Source: an uncultured Opitutaceae bacterium
GTDB taxonomy: Bacteria > Verrucomicrobiota > Verrucomicrobiia > Opitutales > Opitutaceae
NCBI GenBank assembly: GCA_903952145.1
Contig: CAJBES010000243.1
Span: 1-33,344 of the forward strand
Length of the DNA: 33,344 nucleotides
Reading direction: 5' to 3'
This document shows, one piece after another, positions 25,846 to 33,285 of the stretch; the stretch's first letter is position 1; every line of letters begins with the position of its first letter. Under the pieces are notes generated by a model. That model worked only from the letters and a program-made list of their open reading frames with translations. It was not told the DNA's origin and did not search any database. A program made the translations under genes and the position numbers.

Positions 25846-25871
25846 CCTCCCATTCCGAACAGGCCCATCCC

Positions 25872-26267
25872 ATGCTCTATCTCCTCATCGCCCTCGGTGG
25901 CGCGCTCGGCAGTGTGACCCGCTTCGCCCTCTCGGGCTTCGTCGCGGGCCATTTCGGTGAAACCTTCCCCTGGGGCACGCTGATCGTGAACGTCACCGGC
26001 TCGTTCGTCATCGGTTTCTTTGCCACGCTCACCGGGCCGGAAGGGCGTCTCTTTGTCGGCGGCCACTCCCGCCAGTTTTTCATGACCGGCGTGCTCGGCG
26101 GCTACACGACGTTTTCCTCCTTCAGCCTGCAAACGCTCAATCTGGCGCGCGAAGGCGAGTGGCTCCGCGCGGGCGCCAATACCGTCGGCTCAGTCATGCT
26201 CTGCCTCGTGGCCGTCTGGCTCGGCCACCTCGCCGCCGCCAGCCTCAACCAAATGAAGGGATTATGA
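25872..26267 (+). CDS. crcB: Fluoride ion channel CrcB/FluC
   Basis: CrcB (FluC) is a small dual-topology membrane channel that exports fluoride. From ATG 25872 the product is 131 residues with four hydrophobic segments. Hallmarks are GGALGSVTRFALSG, WGTLIVNVTGSFVIGFF and GGYTTFSSFSLQT, the last carrying the Thr/Ser/Phe residues that line the pore. An in-frame ATG at 25833 lies inside the fluoride riboswitch and is therefore not the start. The TGA stop overlaps the ATG of the next gene by 4 nt (ATGA), so the two proteins are translationally coupled. Expression should rise with fluoride. Confidence 0.96.
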   Translation: MLYLLIALGGALGSVTRFALSGFVAGHFGETFPWGTLIVNVTGSFVIGFFATLTGPEGRLFVGGHSRQFFMTGVLGGYTTFSSFSLQTLNLAREGEWLRAGANTVGSVMLCLVAVWLGHLAAASLNQMKGL

Positions 26268-26623
26268 CCATGGAACTCCCGCACGACTGCGTCCTGCTTC
26301 GCATCTTCCTCGGTGAATCCGACCGCCACGGGCACCAGCCGCTTTATGAGGCGATCGTGCTCAAGGCCCGCGCACTCCACCTCGCCGGCGCGACCGTGCT
26401 GCGCGGCGCGATGGGCTTTGGCAAATCCAGCCGGCTGCACACCGCAAAAATACTCCGGCTCTCCGACGACCTTCCGCTCATCATCGAGATCGTGGACACC
26501 GGGGAAAAGATCAACGCCTTCCTCCCCGTGCTGGACTCCATGATGGGCGGCGGCCTGGTCACGCTCGAACAGGTGCGCGTCATCCACTACCGCGACCGTC
26601 CGCCGAAAAACCCAGCGCCCTGA
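26264..26623 (+). CDS. DUF190 family protein (CrcB-associated)
   Basis: The 119-residue cytoplasmic protein matches DUF190, a small ferredoxin-like/PII-like alpha-beta fold. It shows LLRIFLGESDRHGHQPLYEAIVLKARALHLAGATVLRGAMGFG, then DDLPLIIEIVDTGEKINAFLPVLDSMM. DUF190 genes are often next to or fused with crcB in other bacteria. Here the ATG overlaps the crcB stop, so it belongs to the same fluoride-controlled transcript. A regulatory or accessory role for the fluoride channel is inferred; no activity is known. ATG 26270 is an alternative start. Confidence 0.88.
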   Translation: MTMELPHDCVLLRIFLGESDRHGHQPLYEAIVLKARALHLAGATVLRGAMGFGKSSRLHTAKILRLSDDLPLIIEIVDTGEKINAFLPVLDSMMGGGLVTLEQVRVIHYRDRPPKNPAP

Positions 26624-26673
26624 AACCCCGCCGGCCAGAGCGTTTTCGGTTTGGGCAGACGCGACCGTCACAT

Positions 26674-26738
26674 GTAGGCTGCGAGCTTGCTCGCGCTTAA
26701 ACCATGGAGCGCCTGCCAGCAGGCGGCCTGCCACCTAC
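26674..26738. repeat. REP-like double-hairpin element
   Basis: The 65-nt element is bounded by GTAGG (26674-26678) and CCTAC (26734-26738), which are reverse complements. Inside are two perfect hairpins: GCGAGC-TT-GCTCGC (26681-26694) and GCCTGC-CA-GCAGGC (26711-26724). The GTAGG...GCGAGCTTGCTCGC arrangement resembles the REP sequences known from Pseudomonas and other GC-rich genomes. It lies between two convergent genes, the usual place. The rest of 26624-26772 holds nothing else I recognise. Only one copy is in the window, so its repeated nature is inferred. Confidence 0.6.
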
Positions 26739-26772
26739 GGCAAACTCAACCGTGATTGCTCCAGGCCCCTGA

Positions 26773-27810
26773 TCAGGGTGCGCTCGCCGCCGCCGTCTGG
26801 CGCTTGATCAGTTGCGCCTGCAGGTAGGTGTCGGGTGGCGCTGCGCGCCAGGCGGTCAGCCAGATCGCGCCCAGCATTTCGCCCCCTTTGAGCAACTGCC
26901 CCTCGAGGAAGGCCCGGCCTTCCACGCTGGTCGCCGCCTGGTCGGCCTTGAATTTGCCGGCCTGCTCCAAGGCATAGAGCGGCTCGACCTGCCGGTGCTG
27001 TTCCAGCAGGTAATTGAGTGTCGCCACAAAAAACGGATCCCGCCCGTCCGCTGACGCCGCGAGCGAAAGCGGCTGGGCGACCGTCACCCGTGGGGCGAGG
27101 CCGGCCAGGTTGATGCCCGCCTTGGCCATGAAACCACCATCAATCCAGCCGTGGAGGCCGGCCCACTTGGTGTAGTTTTGCGGATTCTCCCCCACCCAGC
27201 CATTGTGATGCCTGGTGGTGTGCAGCGGTTGGGCGCAGTCGCCGACGTAATGCCCCATCACGCCCATGATATAGACGATGTTGGCCTTGGCATTGGTGAT
27301 CTCCCCGGCCGTGCCACCGCCTTCCTCGAAGGCCTTGAGGTAGGAAAACGCCGACTTGAGCTTGCCGTATTGCTCGGCGATGGCCCACGGGGCGAAGCCC
27401 GGCCACTCCCGCGTGCGGTCGCTGTTCTTCGCCGGCTCAATCGCGGCAAAATTCGCGGGCGTCACCATGCGCCCGGCGGCAAACTGGGTGACGAACACAT
27501 AGCGCAGCGGCGAAACCGTCGCCGGGCTGAGCCCGGCTTCCTCCAGTTGCTCAACATCGAGATAATGGTCGAGGCCGTTGCAGTGCTTGATCGGGAGATC
27601 GGCGTTGTTGCGCCAGCGGTCCGGCTCGCCCGCGAGAAAGGCGATGCGTTCCGTGTTGGCCGGCTCGCGGACGAACGCGGGGAAATTCCCGGGCAGCGCG
27701 GCGAGCGCCAGTTGGTTGATGATGCGATGGCCTTCGTAATCCCAGGCCTGGAGCGGCCTGAGGCCTGAGGCGGAAAACAGCAGGAGGAGGAGGGTGATGC
27801 GCAGTTTCAT
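26773..27810 (-). CDS. Secreted S1/P1-type zinc nuclease family protein
   Basis: The 345-residue protein begins with a signal peptide (MKLRITLLLLLFSASGLRPLQA) and the mature part starts WDYEGHRI. In S1/P1 nucleases and phospholipase C, this N-terminal Trp coordinates zinc. Further ligand motifs are IKHCNGLDHYLDVE and VMGHYVGDCAQPLHTTRHHNGW, the latter close to the family pattern H-x(3)-D-x-x-QPLH. It would hydrolyse single-stranded nucleic acid or a phosphodiester such as a phospholipid outside the cytoplasm. Family assignment is good; substrate is open. The start lies 15 nt after the amidase stop, so it is likely the last gene of that transcript. Confidence 0.85.
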   Translation of the reverse strand: MKLRITLLLLLFSASGLRPLQAWDYEGHRIINQLALAALPGNFPAFVREPANTERIAFLAGEPDRWRNNADLPIKHCNGLDHYLDVEQLEEAGLSPATVSPLRYVFVTQFAAGRMVTPANFAAIEPAKNSDRTREWPGFAPWAIAEQYGKLKSAFSYLKAFEEGGGTAGEITNAKANIVYIMGVMGHYVGDCAQPLHTTRHHNGWVGENPQNYTKWAGLHGWIDGGFMAKAGINLAGLAPRVTVAQPLSLAASADGRDPFFVATLNYLLEQHRQVEPLYALEQAGKFKADQAATSVEGRAFLEGQLLKGGEMLGAIWLTAWRAAPPDTYLQAQLIKRQTAAASAP

Positions 27811-27825
27811 GGGTAGGGTAAAAAA

Positions 27826-28905
27826 TCAGTGTTGCTCGTTCGCCCGCTGCCGGCGGATGCCATCGAGTTTGTTGCCATAGACCCGCACCCCCTCGGCGAT
27901 CGCCGCGGCGATTTTCTGGCGATAGGCCGGGGTCGCGATTTTTCTCGCCTCGGCCTCATTGGAGAGAAAGCCCGCCTCGATGAGCACCGCGGGGCAGCTC
28001 GCCAGGCGCAGCAGGGCCAGGCGCCCGCGCTTCAGGCCGCGGTCGGACGCCTTGAGTCCGCCCAGCAGTTCCCGGTGCAGGGTGTAGGCGAGCAGGGCGT
28101 TCCAGTGATCCTGCCGGTTGCCGGGGCTCGCAATCGCCACGGTGCTGTCCTCACGGTCAGGATCGCTGTGGGAAAACTGGTGTTGCGGCGTCAGGGAGTA
28201 GACCTCGACCCCGGTGACGCGGTCCGCGCCGTTCTCAACCGAGTTGTAATGCATGCTGATAAAGAGGTCGACCTGCATGCTGGCGGTGAGTTCGCTGCGC
28301 TTTTGCAAATCCTCCTTCTTGCTCCTGGCCAGCTGCCGGTCGTCCTTGCGGGTGAGCACCACACGATGGCCCTGCTGCTCCAGGAGTTTTTTCAGGCGGA
28401 TCACGGTGTCGAGCGTCAGGGTCTTTTCCTCCAGGCCGAGCTGCGGGTTATGCTTGCCCGGGTCGCTGCCGCCATGCCCGGGATCCAGCAGAATTGTCCG
28501 GACCGACGGCACCGCGCTCGCCCCCCATCCGGGACGCAGGATTGGCGTCAGCAGCTTCTCGGCGTCGATCCGGCTGAGGTGCAGTGCACCCCGGTGCTCG
28601 CGGACGGCCTCGCCCAGGAAAACCCGCACCTCATTGATGGAACATTCGCGGGTGTCCGCTTCAAGGGTGACGGTGCTCCAGACGCTCTTGAGGGTGAGCT
28701 TCTTCCCGTCTTCGCTGCGTTCAGCCTTGAGTCCGAATCGCACACCGAAGGCGGCGGCCTCAAGATATTCGATGCCGGACAGGCGCACCACCGGGACCGG
28801 CCTGGACGGTGCCGCACGCGCGGCCGTCTGGCCCGCGGCGTTGCCATCCACGGCGCAGAGCAGGAACGCGCACAAGACAGCGGTTCTGGCAACGGAACGG
28901 CGCAC
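27826..28905 (-). CDS. N-acetylmuramoyl-L-alanine amidase (Amidase_3)
   Basis: This 359-residue secreted enzyme cleaves the amide bond between MurNAc and the peptide stem of peptidoglycan. A signal peptide (VARTAVLCAFLLCAVDGNAAG) is followed by a copper-amine-oxidase-N-like beta domain (about residues 40-120: RLSGIEYLEAAAFGVRFGL, LTLKSVWSTVTLEADT, RECSINEVRVFLG). The C-terminal Amidase_3 domain has LLDPGHGGSDPG (zinc His), LEEKTLTLD (zinc Glu), LFISMHYNS (zinc His) and PAVLIEAGFLSN (catalytic Glu). The start is GTG 28905 with a good GAGGAG Shine-Dalgarno sequence 5 nt upstream, one of few in this window. It starts 9 nt after the infC stop. Confidence 0.92.
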   Translation of the reverse strand: MRRSVARTAVLCAFLLCAVDGNAAGQTAARAAPSRPVPVVRLSGIEYLEAAAFGVRFGLKAERSEDGKKLTLKSVWSTVTLEADTRECSINEVRVFLGEAVREHRGALHLSRIDAEKLLTPILRPGWGASAVPSVRTILLDPGHGGSDPGKHNPQLGLEEKTLTLDTVIRLKKLLEQQGHRVVLTRKDDRQLARSKKEDLQKRSELTASMQVDLFISMHYNSVENGADRVTGVEVYSLTPQHQFSHSDPDREDSTVAIASPGNRQDHWNALLAYTLHRELLGGLKASDRGLKRGRLALLRLASCPAVLIEAGFLSNEAEARKIATPAYRQKIAAAIAEGVRVYGNKLDGIRRQRANEQH

Positions 28906-28914
28906 CGGCTCTCC

Positions 28915-29574
28915 TCAAGAGCCTGCGGGCGGCGCAACGTCCTCAGGAGACTCTTCCTCTTCCTCGACCTCGACCTTGAACTTGGGCTTGCGCTTGTTGG
29001 TCGGGAGCGGTGTCAGCATGACGTTGATGTTGCGGCCTATGAGTTTGGGGGGCGCGTCGGGATGACCCATGTCAACGAGTTCCTCCACCGCTCGTTTCAT
29101 CACGTTGAAGCCGAGCTCGGTGTGCGCCATCTCGCGCCCGCGGAACTTGAGCCGCATCTTGACCTTGTTGCCGTGGCCGAGAAATTCCTCGGCCCGGCGG
29201 AGCTTGGTGAAAAAATCGCCGTCCGCGATGCGCGCGGTGAACTCGATCTCCTTGATCTTGCTCGCGGTGGCTTTCACGTGGGACGTCTTCTTGGACTCCT
29301 CGTAGACATATTTGCCAAAGTCCATGATCCGGCACACCGGCGGGGTCGCATTCGGTGCCACCTCGACGAGGTCGAGGCCCACTTCGAGGGCGAGATTGAT
29401 CGCCTTGGGCGTGTCGATGACCCCGAGTTGCTTGCCCTCGGGGGAGATCAAACGCACCTGCGGGACCTTGATGCGGTGGTTGCGACGGATGTTCGCAAAC
29501 GGGTCGTTGTTAACACGACGCTGGTAATTGCCTGGGCGGGTGCCGCCGGCGGCGGAGGGAAACGAGTTGGCCAT
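28915..29574 (-). CDS. infC: Translation initiation factor IF-3
   Basis: IF-3 binds the 30S subunit and checks start-codon and initiator tRNA choice. From the ATG at 29574 it has 219 residues. The N domain shows RRNHRIKVPQVRLISPEGKQLGVI, LEVGLDLVEVAPNATPPVCRIMDFGKY, and the C domain shows KIKEIEFTARIADGDFFTKLRRAEEFLGHGNKVKMRLKFRGREMAH. It is longer than E. coli IF-3 (180) because of an N-terminal tail rich in Gly/Arg/Asn and an acidic C-terminal tail (VEVEEEEESPEDVAPP). infC often starts with a rare AUU; here an ATG is used, with TTG just before it. The usual partners rpmI and rplT are absent; an amidase follows after 9 nt. No Shine-Dalgarno sequence is visible. Confidence 0.95.
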   Translation of the reverse strand: MANSFPSAAGGTRPGNYQRRVNNDPFANIRRNHRIKVPQVRLISPEGKQLGVIDTPKAINLALEVGLDLVEVAPNATPPVCRIMDFGKYVYEESKKTSHVKATASKIKEIEFTARIADGDFFTKLRRAEEFLGHGNKVKMRLKFRGREMAHTELGFNVMKRAVEELVDMGHPDAPPKLIGRNINVMLTPLPTNKRKPKFKVEVEEEEESPEDVAPPAGS

Positions 29575-29639
29575 CAATTAGGTTGGGTCTGGTGACTAGG
29601 TCGGGTTGTTTTCAGGGTTAATCCCTCTGATGACAATAC

Positions 29640-29816
29640 CTATTTGGTCGCACGGGCTTCCGCTTGGGTTTCACCAGTTGAAACTTCCGCCGCAGTCACC
29701 ACCGGTTCTGGCGTTGGCATGGGTGCACCTGCCGCCGCCGTCAGGATGCACGAGGCTTCGGGATTCTCGACCCGGCTTGAGGCCGTGTGGATGCAAGGGA
29801 CGGCTGCCTGGAGCAT
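29640..29816 (-). CDS. Possible small ORF downstream of pdxA
   Basis: A 58-codon frame starts with an ATG (29816-29814) that overlaps the pdxA stop in the sequence TGATG, a layout common in coupled genes. The C-terminal half (APMPTPEPVVTAAEVSTGETQAEARATK) looks like a flexible low-complexity tail; the N-terminal half has no recognisable feature. An inverted repeat GTTTCA/TGAAAC lies within it. It occupies most of the 241-nt gap between pdxA and infC, which could instead be the infC leader. I see no other gene there. Confidence 0.25.
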   Translation of the reverse strand: MLQAAVPCIHTASSRVENPEASCILTAAAGAPMPTPEPVVTAAEVSTGETQAEARATK

Positions 29817-30772
29817 CAGTGGCGGTGGACATCGGGCCGGGGCTGATGCCGGGAATGCGCACGAAACTTTGTCAGGCCCCGCGCCACGTTCACGGCATTG
29901 GCAAAGCTCGTCGCTTTCGCCATGCCCTTGCCGGCAATACCGAAGGCTGTGCCGTGGTCGGGGCTCGTCCGCACATGCGGCAGCCCGAGTGTGACATTCA
30001 CCGCCTCGTCAAAATCGACCGTCTTCAGCGGCGCAAGTCCTTGGTCATGGTAGAGCGCCACCACCACATCGAACTCGCCGCGCAAAGCCCGGGCAAAAAG
30101 TGTGTCGCCGGGCAGGCAGAGCGACAGCCCCGGAAACTCGGCGCGGAGCTTTTCCAGCGCCGGGTTGAGAAAATCGCGCTCTTCCTCACCCAACAGCCCG
30201 TCCTCGCCCGCATGGGGGTTGAGCCCGCAAACGCCGATGCGCGGCTGCGTCAAGTCGTGCGCCCGCGCCAGTTCGTCGGCCGCCGCCACCGTGCGGTGCA
30301 GCAGTTGCGGTCCGAGCAGTTGCGGCACCTCGCAGAGCGGCACATGCCATGTCGCCAGCACCACCCGCAGCCGGCCGCCACAGAACGCCATCACCGGGGC
30401 CCCACCCCAGCGCGCCGCGAAAAATTCCGTCTGGCCCGGGAACGGGTAACCGATGTTCGCCAGCCCCGCCTTGCTGACCGGCCCGGTGACCACCGCCGCA
30501 AACTCGCCCGCCTTGACGCCCTGCGCGGCGCGCTCCATCGCCGCCCAGGCCACCAGTGCGCCCTCGCCGGTCGGCCGGCCGGGGATCGCTGCAAAATCGT
30601 CGGTGCCGACGGGAATCTTTTCTACCGCCGTCGGCAACGACGCCAGCCACCGTGCCGGTCCGATCACGGCCGCGTCACCCGCTTCGGTCGCATGGCCCGC
30701 CAGCCAGGTGGCGATGATTTCCGGCCCCACCCCGGCCGGATCCCCGCAGGTCAATGCCAGTTTAGCCGGCAT
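29816..30772 (-). CDS. pdxA: 4-hydroxythreonine-4-phosphate dehydrogenase
   Basis: PdxA oxidises 4-phosphohydroxy-L-threonine in the synthesis of pyridoxal phosphate. From the ATG at 30772 (MPAKLALTCGDPAGVGPEI) it has 318 residues. Signatures include CGDPAGVGPEI, VVTGPVSKAG, PGQTEFFA, the metal-binding His in LATWHVPL, GLNPHAGEDG, YHDQGLAPLK with the second His, and RTSPDHGTAF with the third. The usual AFDIAGKG reads AFGIAGKG here, losing an Asp that is well conserved. Its start overlaps the end of lpxA by 11 nt, so the two are translationally coupled although metabolically unrelated. Confidence 0.94.
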   Translation of the reverse strand: MPAKLALTCGDPAGVGPEIIATWLAGHATEAGDAAVIGPARWLASLPTAVEKIPVGTDDFAAIPGRPTGEGALVAWAAMERAAQGVKAGEFAAVVTGPVSKAGLANIGYPFPGQTEFFAARWGGAPVMAFCGGRLRVVLATWHVPLCEVPQLLGPQLLHRTVAAADELARAHDLTQPRIGVCGLNPHAGEDGLLGEEERDFLNPALEKLRAEFPGLSLCLPGDTLFARALRGEFDVVVALYHDQGLAPLKTVDFDEAVNVTLGLPHVRTSPDHGTAFGIAGKGMAKATSFANAVNVARGLTKFRAHSRHQPRPDVHRH

Positions 30773-31526
30773 CGTCGGTCCCGCCTGCGGCGGCGCGTCG
30801 GGCGAGCGCAAAGCCCCGCGTGCCGCCGGCGAAAAACTCCAGGAACTGCCGCACCTCCGCGCTGGCGTATTTCCCCGTCACCAGTTGCGCCGCCGCCACG
30901 GCCCGGATGTTGCCCGGCGTGAAGTAGATTTCATGAAACGCCGCCTTCAATTCCACGATGGCGGGGCGACCCAGACCGCGGCGCTTGAGCCCGACCACGT
31001 TGAGACCGATGACCTCATCCCGCTCGGCCACCATCACGAAATGGGCCACGTCCCGGGTGATGCGGGCCAACCCCGCCACCATGACGCTTTCGCCAATACG
31101 GCAGAACTGGTGGATCCCGGCCCCGCCGCCGACAAAGGAGTGGTCGCCCACGCTGACGTGGCCGGCGAGCATGACATTGTTGGCCAGCACCACATTGCCG
31201 CCCACCACGCAGTCATGACCGACGTGACTGGCCGTCATCAAAAAACAATGCTCGCCGACCACCGTGGCCTGCCCCGCGTGGATCGAGCGATTGATGGTCA
31301 CATGCTCGCGAATCACCGTGTCCGTCCCCACCTTCACCGCGGTCGGCGTCGCGGGGTCGAACTTCAAATACTGCGGGTCGCCGCCCAGCACCGTGAAGGG
31401 ATGCACCACCACGCGGTCGCCCAGCACGCAATGCCGGGTGATGATCGCGTAAGCCTGGATTTTACAGTCGGCGCCGAGTTGGGCGCCGGGTTCAACCACC
31501 GCCGTGGGATGAATGCTCGTCGCCAT
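30762..31526 (-). CDS. lpxA: UDP-N-acetylglucosamine acyltransferase
   Basis: LpxA adds the first 3-hydroxyacyl chain to UDP-GlcNAc in lipid A synthesis, so the organism should make lipopolysaccharide. The 254-residue protein has hexapeptide repeats forming a left-handed beta-helix from SIHPTAVVEPGAQLGADCKI onward. GGDPQYLKF, ASHVGHDCVVGGNVVLANNVMLAGHVSV (containing the catalytic His region) and GIHQFCRIGESVMVAGLARI are clear. The C-terminal helical part has AIVELKAAFHEIYF. It has an AAGGG Shine-Dalgarno sequence 7 nt before the ATG. It begins 3 nt after the upstream unknown gene. lpxD, fabZ and lpxB are not present. Confidence 0.95.
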   Translation of the reverse strand: MATSIHPTAVVEPGAQLGADCKIQAYAIITRHCVLGDRVVVHPFTVLGGDPQYLKFDPATPTAVKVGTDTVIREHVTINRSIHAGQATVVGEHCFLMTASHVGHDCVVGGNVVLANNVMLAGHVSVGDHSFVGGGAGIHQFCRIGESVMVAGLARITRDVAHFVMVAERDEVIGLNVVGLKRRGLGRPAIVELKAAFHEIYFTPGNIRAVAAAQLVTGKYASAEVRQFLEFFAGGTRGFALARRAAAGGTDDAG

Positions 31527-31529
31527 GAA

Positions 31530-32159
31530 TCAACCCTTGGCGCGCCGCGCCGGACCGCTGGCGCGCTCGGGAAACATGTCGAGCTGGGTGCCCTTCAGCA
31601 GGTCGTAGTTTTTCATCAGCCGCATCACCTGCAGGGTGTCGCTCTTCGTGTAGTTTTGGTTGACCTCAATCTTGTCGATCAGGTCGAGCAGCATGGAGCG
31701 GAAGGAAATGATCGCATCGACCCCGTGCTCCTTGAGCAGGGCAATGCTTTGCGAACGGAACGGTTCGGCCGTCGGCAGGCTCGGCAGCACCAGGATTTTC
31801 GTCAGGTCGCCCTCGCCCGGGGCGGAGGCCGGAAAGAAGGACGTGACATTCTTCAGCACTTTCTCCGCGAGAAACCCGAAGATCTCCGGGCTGCTCTTGA
31901 GCATCGTCGGGGTGAACACGCCCGTGTGCCAGCCCTTGACCGACACGACGGCTTTCTGGATGAACGGCAGCTCGTTTGAGAACAGGAAAAAATCCGGCTT
32001 GCGGGTCCCGTGCTGCCAGGCGGGGTTGAACACCAGCAGGTCCACCTCCTCCGCACTCGTTTTCCGCCGGGCCTGCACCTGATATTTGCGCGGCTGACGG
32101 ACCAGAAATCCGTTCTGCTCGAAATAATCGCGGACTATGCCTTCGTCGATGGCTGCCAT
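31530..32159 (-). CDS. Conserved-looking protein of unknown function, possibly nuclease-like
   Basis: The 209-residue soluble protein is not recognised with confidence. The opening, DEGIVRDYFEQNGFLVRQPRKYQ, suggests a helix-turn followed by a strand. Then come EEVDLLVFNP (Asp40) and AVVSVKGWHTG (Lys75). Their spacing and strand character resemble the D...(E/Q)xK core of PD-(D/E)XK nucleases, although the residue two before the Lys is Ser, not Glu or Gln. The C-terminal half is helical (FLAEKVLKNV, SIALLKEHGVDAIISFRSMLLDLIDKI). It sits 37 nt after aroB and 3 nt before lpxA, so it is transcribed with them. A nuclease role is speculation from motif appearance. Confidence 0.7.
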   Translation of the reverse strand: MAAIDEGIVRDYFEQNGFLVRQPRKYQVQARRKTSAEEVDLLVFNPAWQHGTRKPDFFLFSNELPFIQKAVVSVKGWHTGVFTPTMLKSSPEIFGFLAEKVLKNVTSFFPASAPGEGDLTKILVLPSLPTAEPFRSQSIALLKEHGVDAIISFRSMLLDLIDKIEVNQNYTKSDTLQVMRLMKNYDLLKGTQLDMFPERASGPARRAKG

Positions 32160-32196
32160 GGTCTTCTTTTAGTCTGAAAAACGGGGCGATGTCACT

Positions 32197-33285
32197 TCAT
32201 TCCACCGCACCCACGGCCCGGAAACAGTCCCCGGCCAAGGCCGCCGGCACGCCGTCCTGGGTGATCGCCTCGCCCATTTGCCGCAGGACGACGAAGCGCG
32301 GCAGTCCGCCGCGCACCTTCTTGTCGCGGGCCAGCGCCGCCATGAGCGCCGGCAGCGGCAGTGGTGCCGCCAGCCGAGTCGGCAACGCATGGGCGGCCAG
32401 CACGGCTTCGATCCGCCCCACCTCACGGGACCCGATGCCGCCGAGTTGGTGCGAAAGCCGCGCCGCCGCGGCCAGACCGATCGCGACCGCTTCGCCGTGC
32501 AGGTAGTGGCCGTAGCCGGCCGCCTGCTCGATCGCATGCCCGAACGTGTGGCCGAGATTCAGCAGGGCGCGACCGCCGGTCGGCGCCAGTTCGCATTCGT
32601 CGGCCTCGACGATCCGCGCCTTGATCTCACAGCAGTGCCGGATGACATCGGCCAGATCACCGCTTGCCACGGTCAGCGGACTCTTTTCCAGCCGGGCGAG
32701 GAGCTGCGCATCACCAAGGAGCCCGTATTTGATTACTTCCGCCATGCCGGCGGCAAACTCCCGCGCCGGCAGCGTGCGCAGCAGTCCGGTCGCGATGAAG
32801 ACGCCCCCCGGCTGATGGAATGCCCCCGCGAGGTTTTTGCCCGCGGCCAGGTTGATCCCGGTTTTGCCGCCCACCGAGCTGTCCACCATCGCCAGCAGCG
32901 TCGTCGGCACCTGATAGAACGCCATGCCCCGCAGATAGCTCGCGGCCGCAAATCCGCCCAGGTCACCAATCACCCCGCCGCCAACCGCAAACAGCACCCC
33001 GCCCCGGTCCAGACGGTTTGCCGCCAGAAATTCCAACACCCGCCCGTAGGTCGCCAATGACTTTGAGCCCTCACCTGCCGCCACCGCCAGTTGCGGGGTA
33101 TCACCGAAAATCGCCTGCAGCGCCGGGCCCTGTGCCGCCGCCACCGTTTGATCGGTCAGCACCGCGTACTTCACCCCCTGCTCGCGCAACTGTTGGGTCA
33201 GCGGTTGTATTGCACCTGTCAGATCAGCCGCGAAGCGGATGGTGTAGCTCCGCGCACCTAAATTGACCGTGAGGTTATCAACCAT
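32197..33285 (-). CDS. aroB: 3-dehydroquinate synthase
   Basis: AroB converts DAHP to 3-dehydroquinate in the shikimate pathway for aromatic amino acids. From the ATG at 33285 (MVDNLTVNLGARSYTI) it has 362 residues, the normal length. The NAD-binding and metal motifs are AVGGGVIGDLGGFAAASYLRGM, VPTTLLAMVDSSVGGKTGIN, MAEVIKYGLL, LLNLGHTFGHAIE and YLHGEAVAIG. The frame extends to 33339 but similarity begins at MVDNL. It heads the minus-strand block that continues with the unknown gene, lpxA and pdxA. Positions 33286-33344 have no recognised promoter. Confidence 0.96.
   Translation of the reverse strand: MVDNLTVNLGARSYTIRFAADLTGAIQPLTQQLREQGVKYAVLTDQTVAAAQGPALQAIFGDTPQLAVAAGEGSKSLATYGRVLEFLAANRLDRGGVLFAVGGGVIGDLGGFAAASYLRGMAFYQVPTTLLAMVDSSVGGKTGINLAAGKNLAGAFHQPGGVFIATGLLRTLPAREFAAGMAEVIKYGLLGDAQLLARLEKSPLTVASGDLADVIRHCCEIKARIVEADECELAPTGGRALLNLGHTFGHAIEQAAGYGHYLHGEAVAIGLAAAARLSHQLGGIGSREVGRIEAVLAAHALPTRLAAPLPLPALMAALARDKKVRGGLPRFVVLRQMGEAITQDGVPAALAGDCFRAVGAVE

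Noticed and set aside
25833-25871. ATG at 25833 as start of crcB
   Set aside because: It lies in the conserved TGATG of the fluoride riboswitch. Similarity to CrcB begins at MLYLLIALGG (25872), which gives the normal length.
29606-30922. Long plus-strand frames opposite pdxA and lpxA
   Set aside because: They are Arg/His/Pro-rich mirror frames of two well-supported minus-strand genes.
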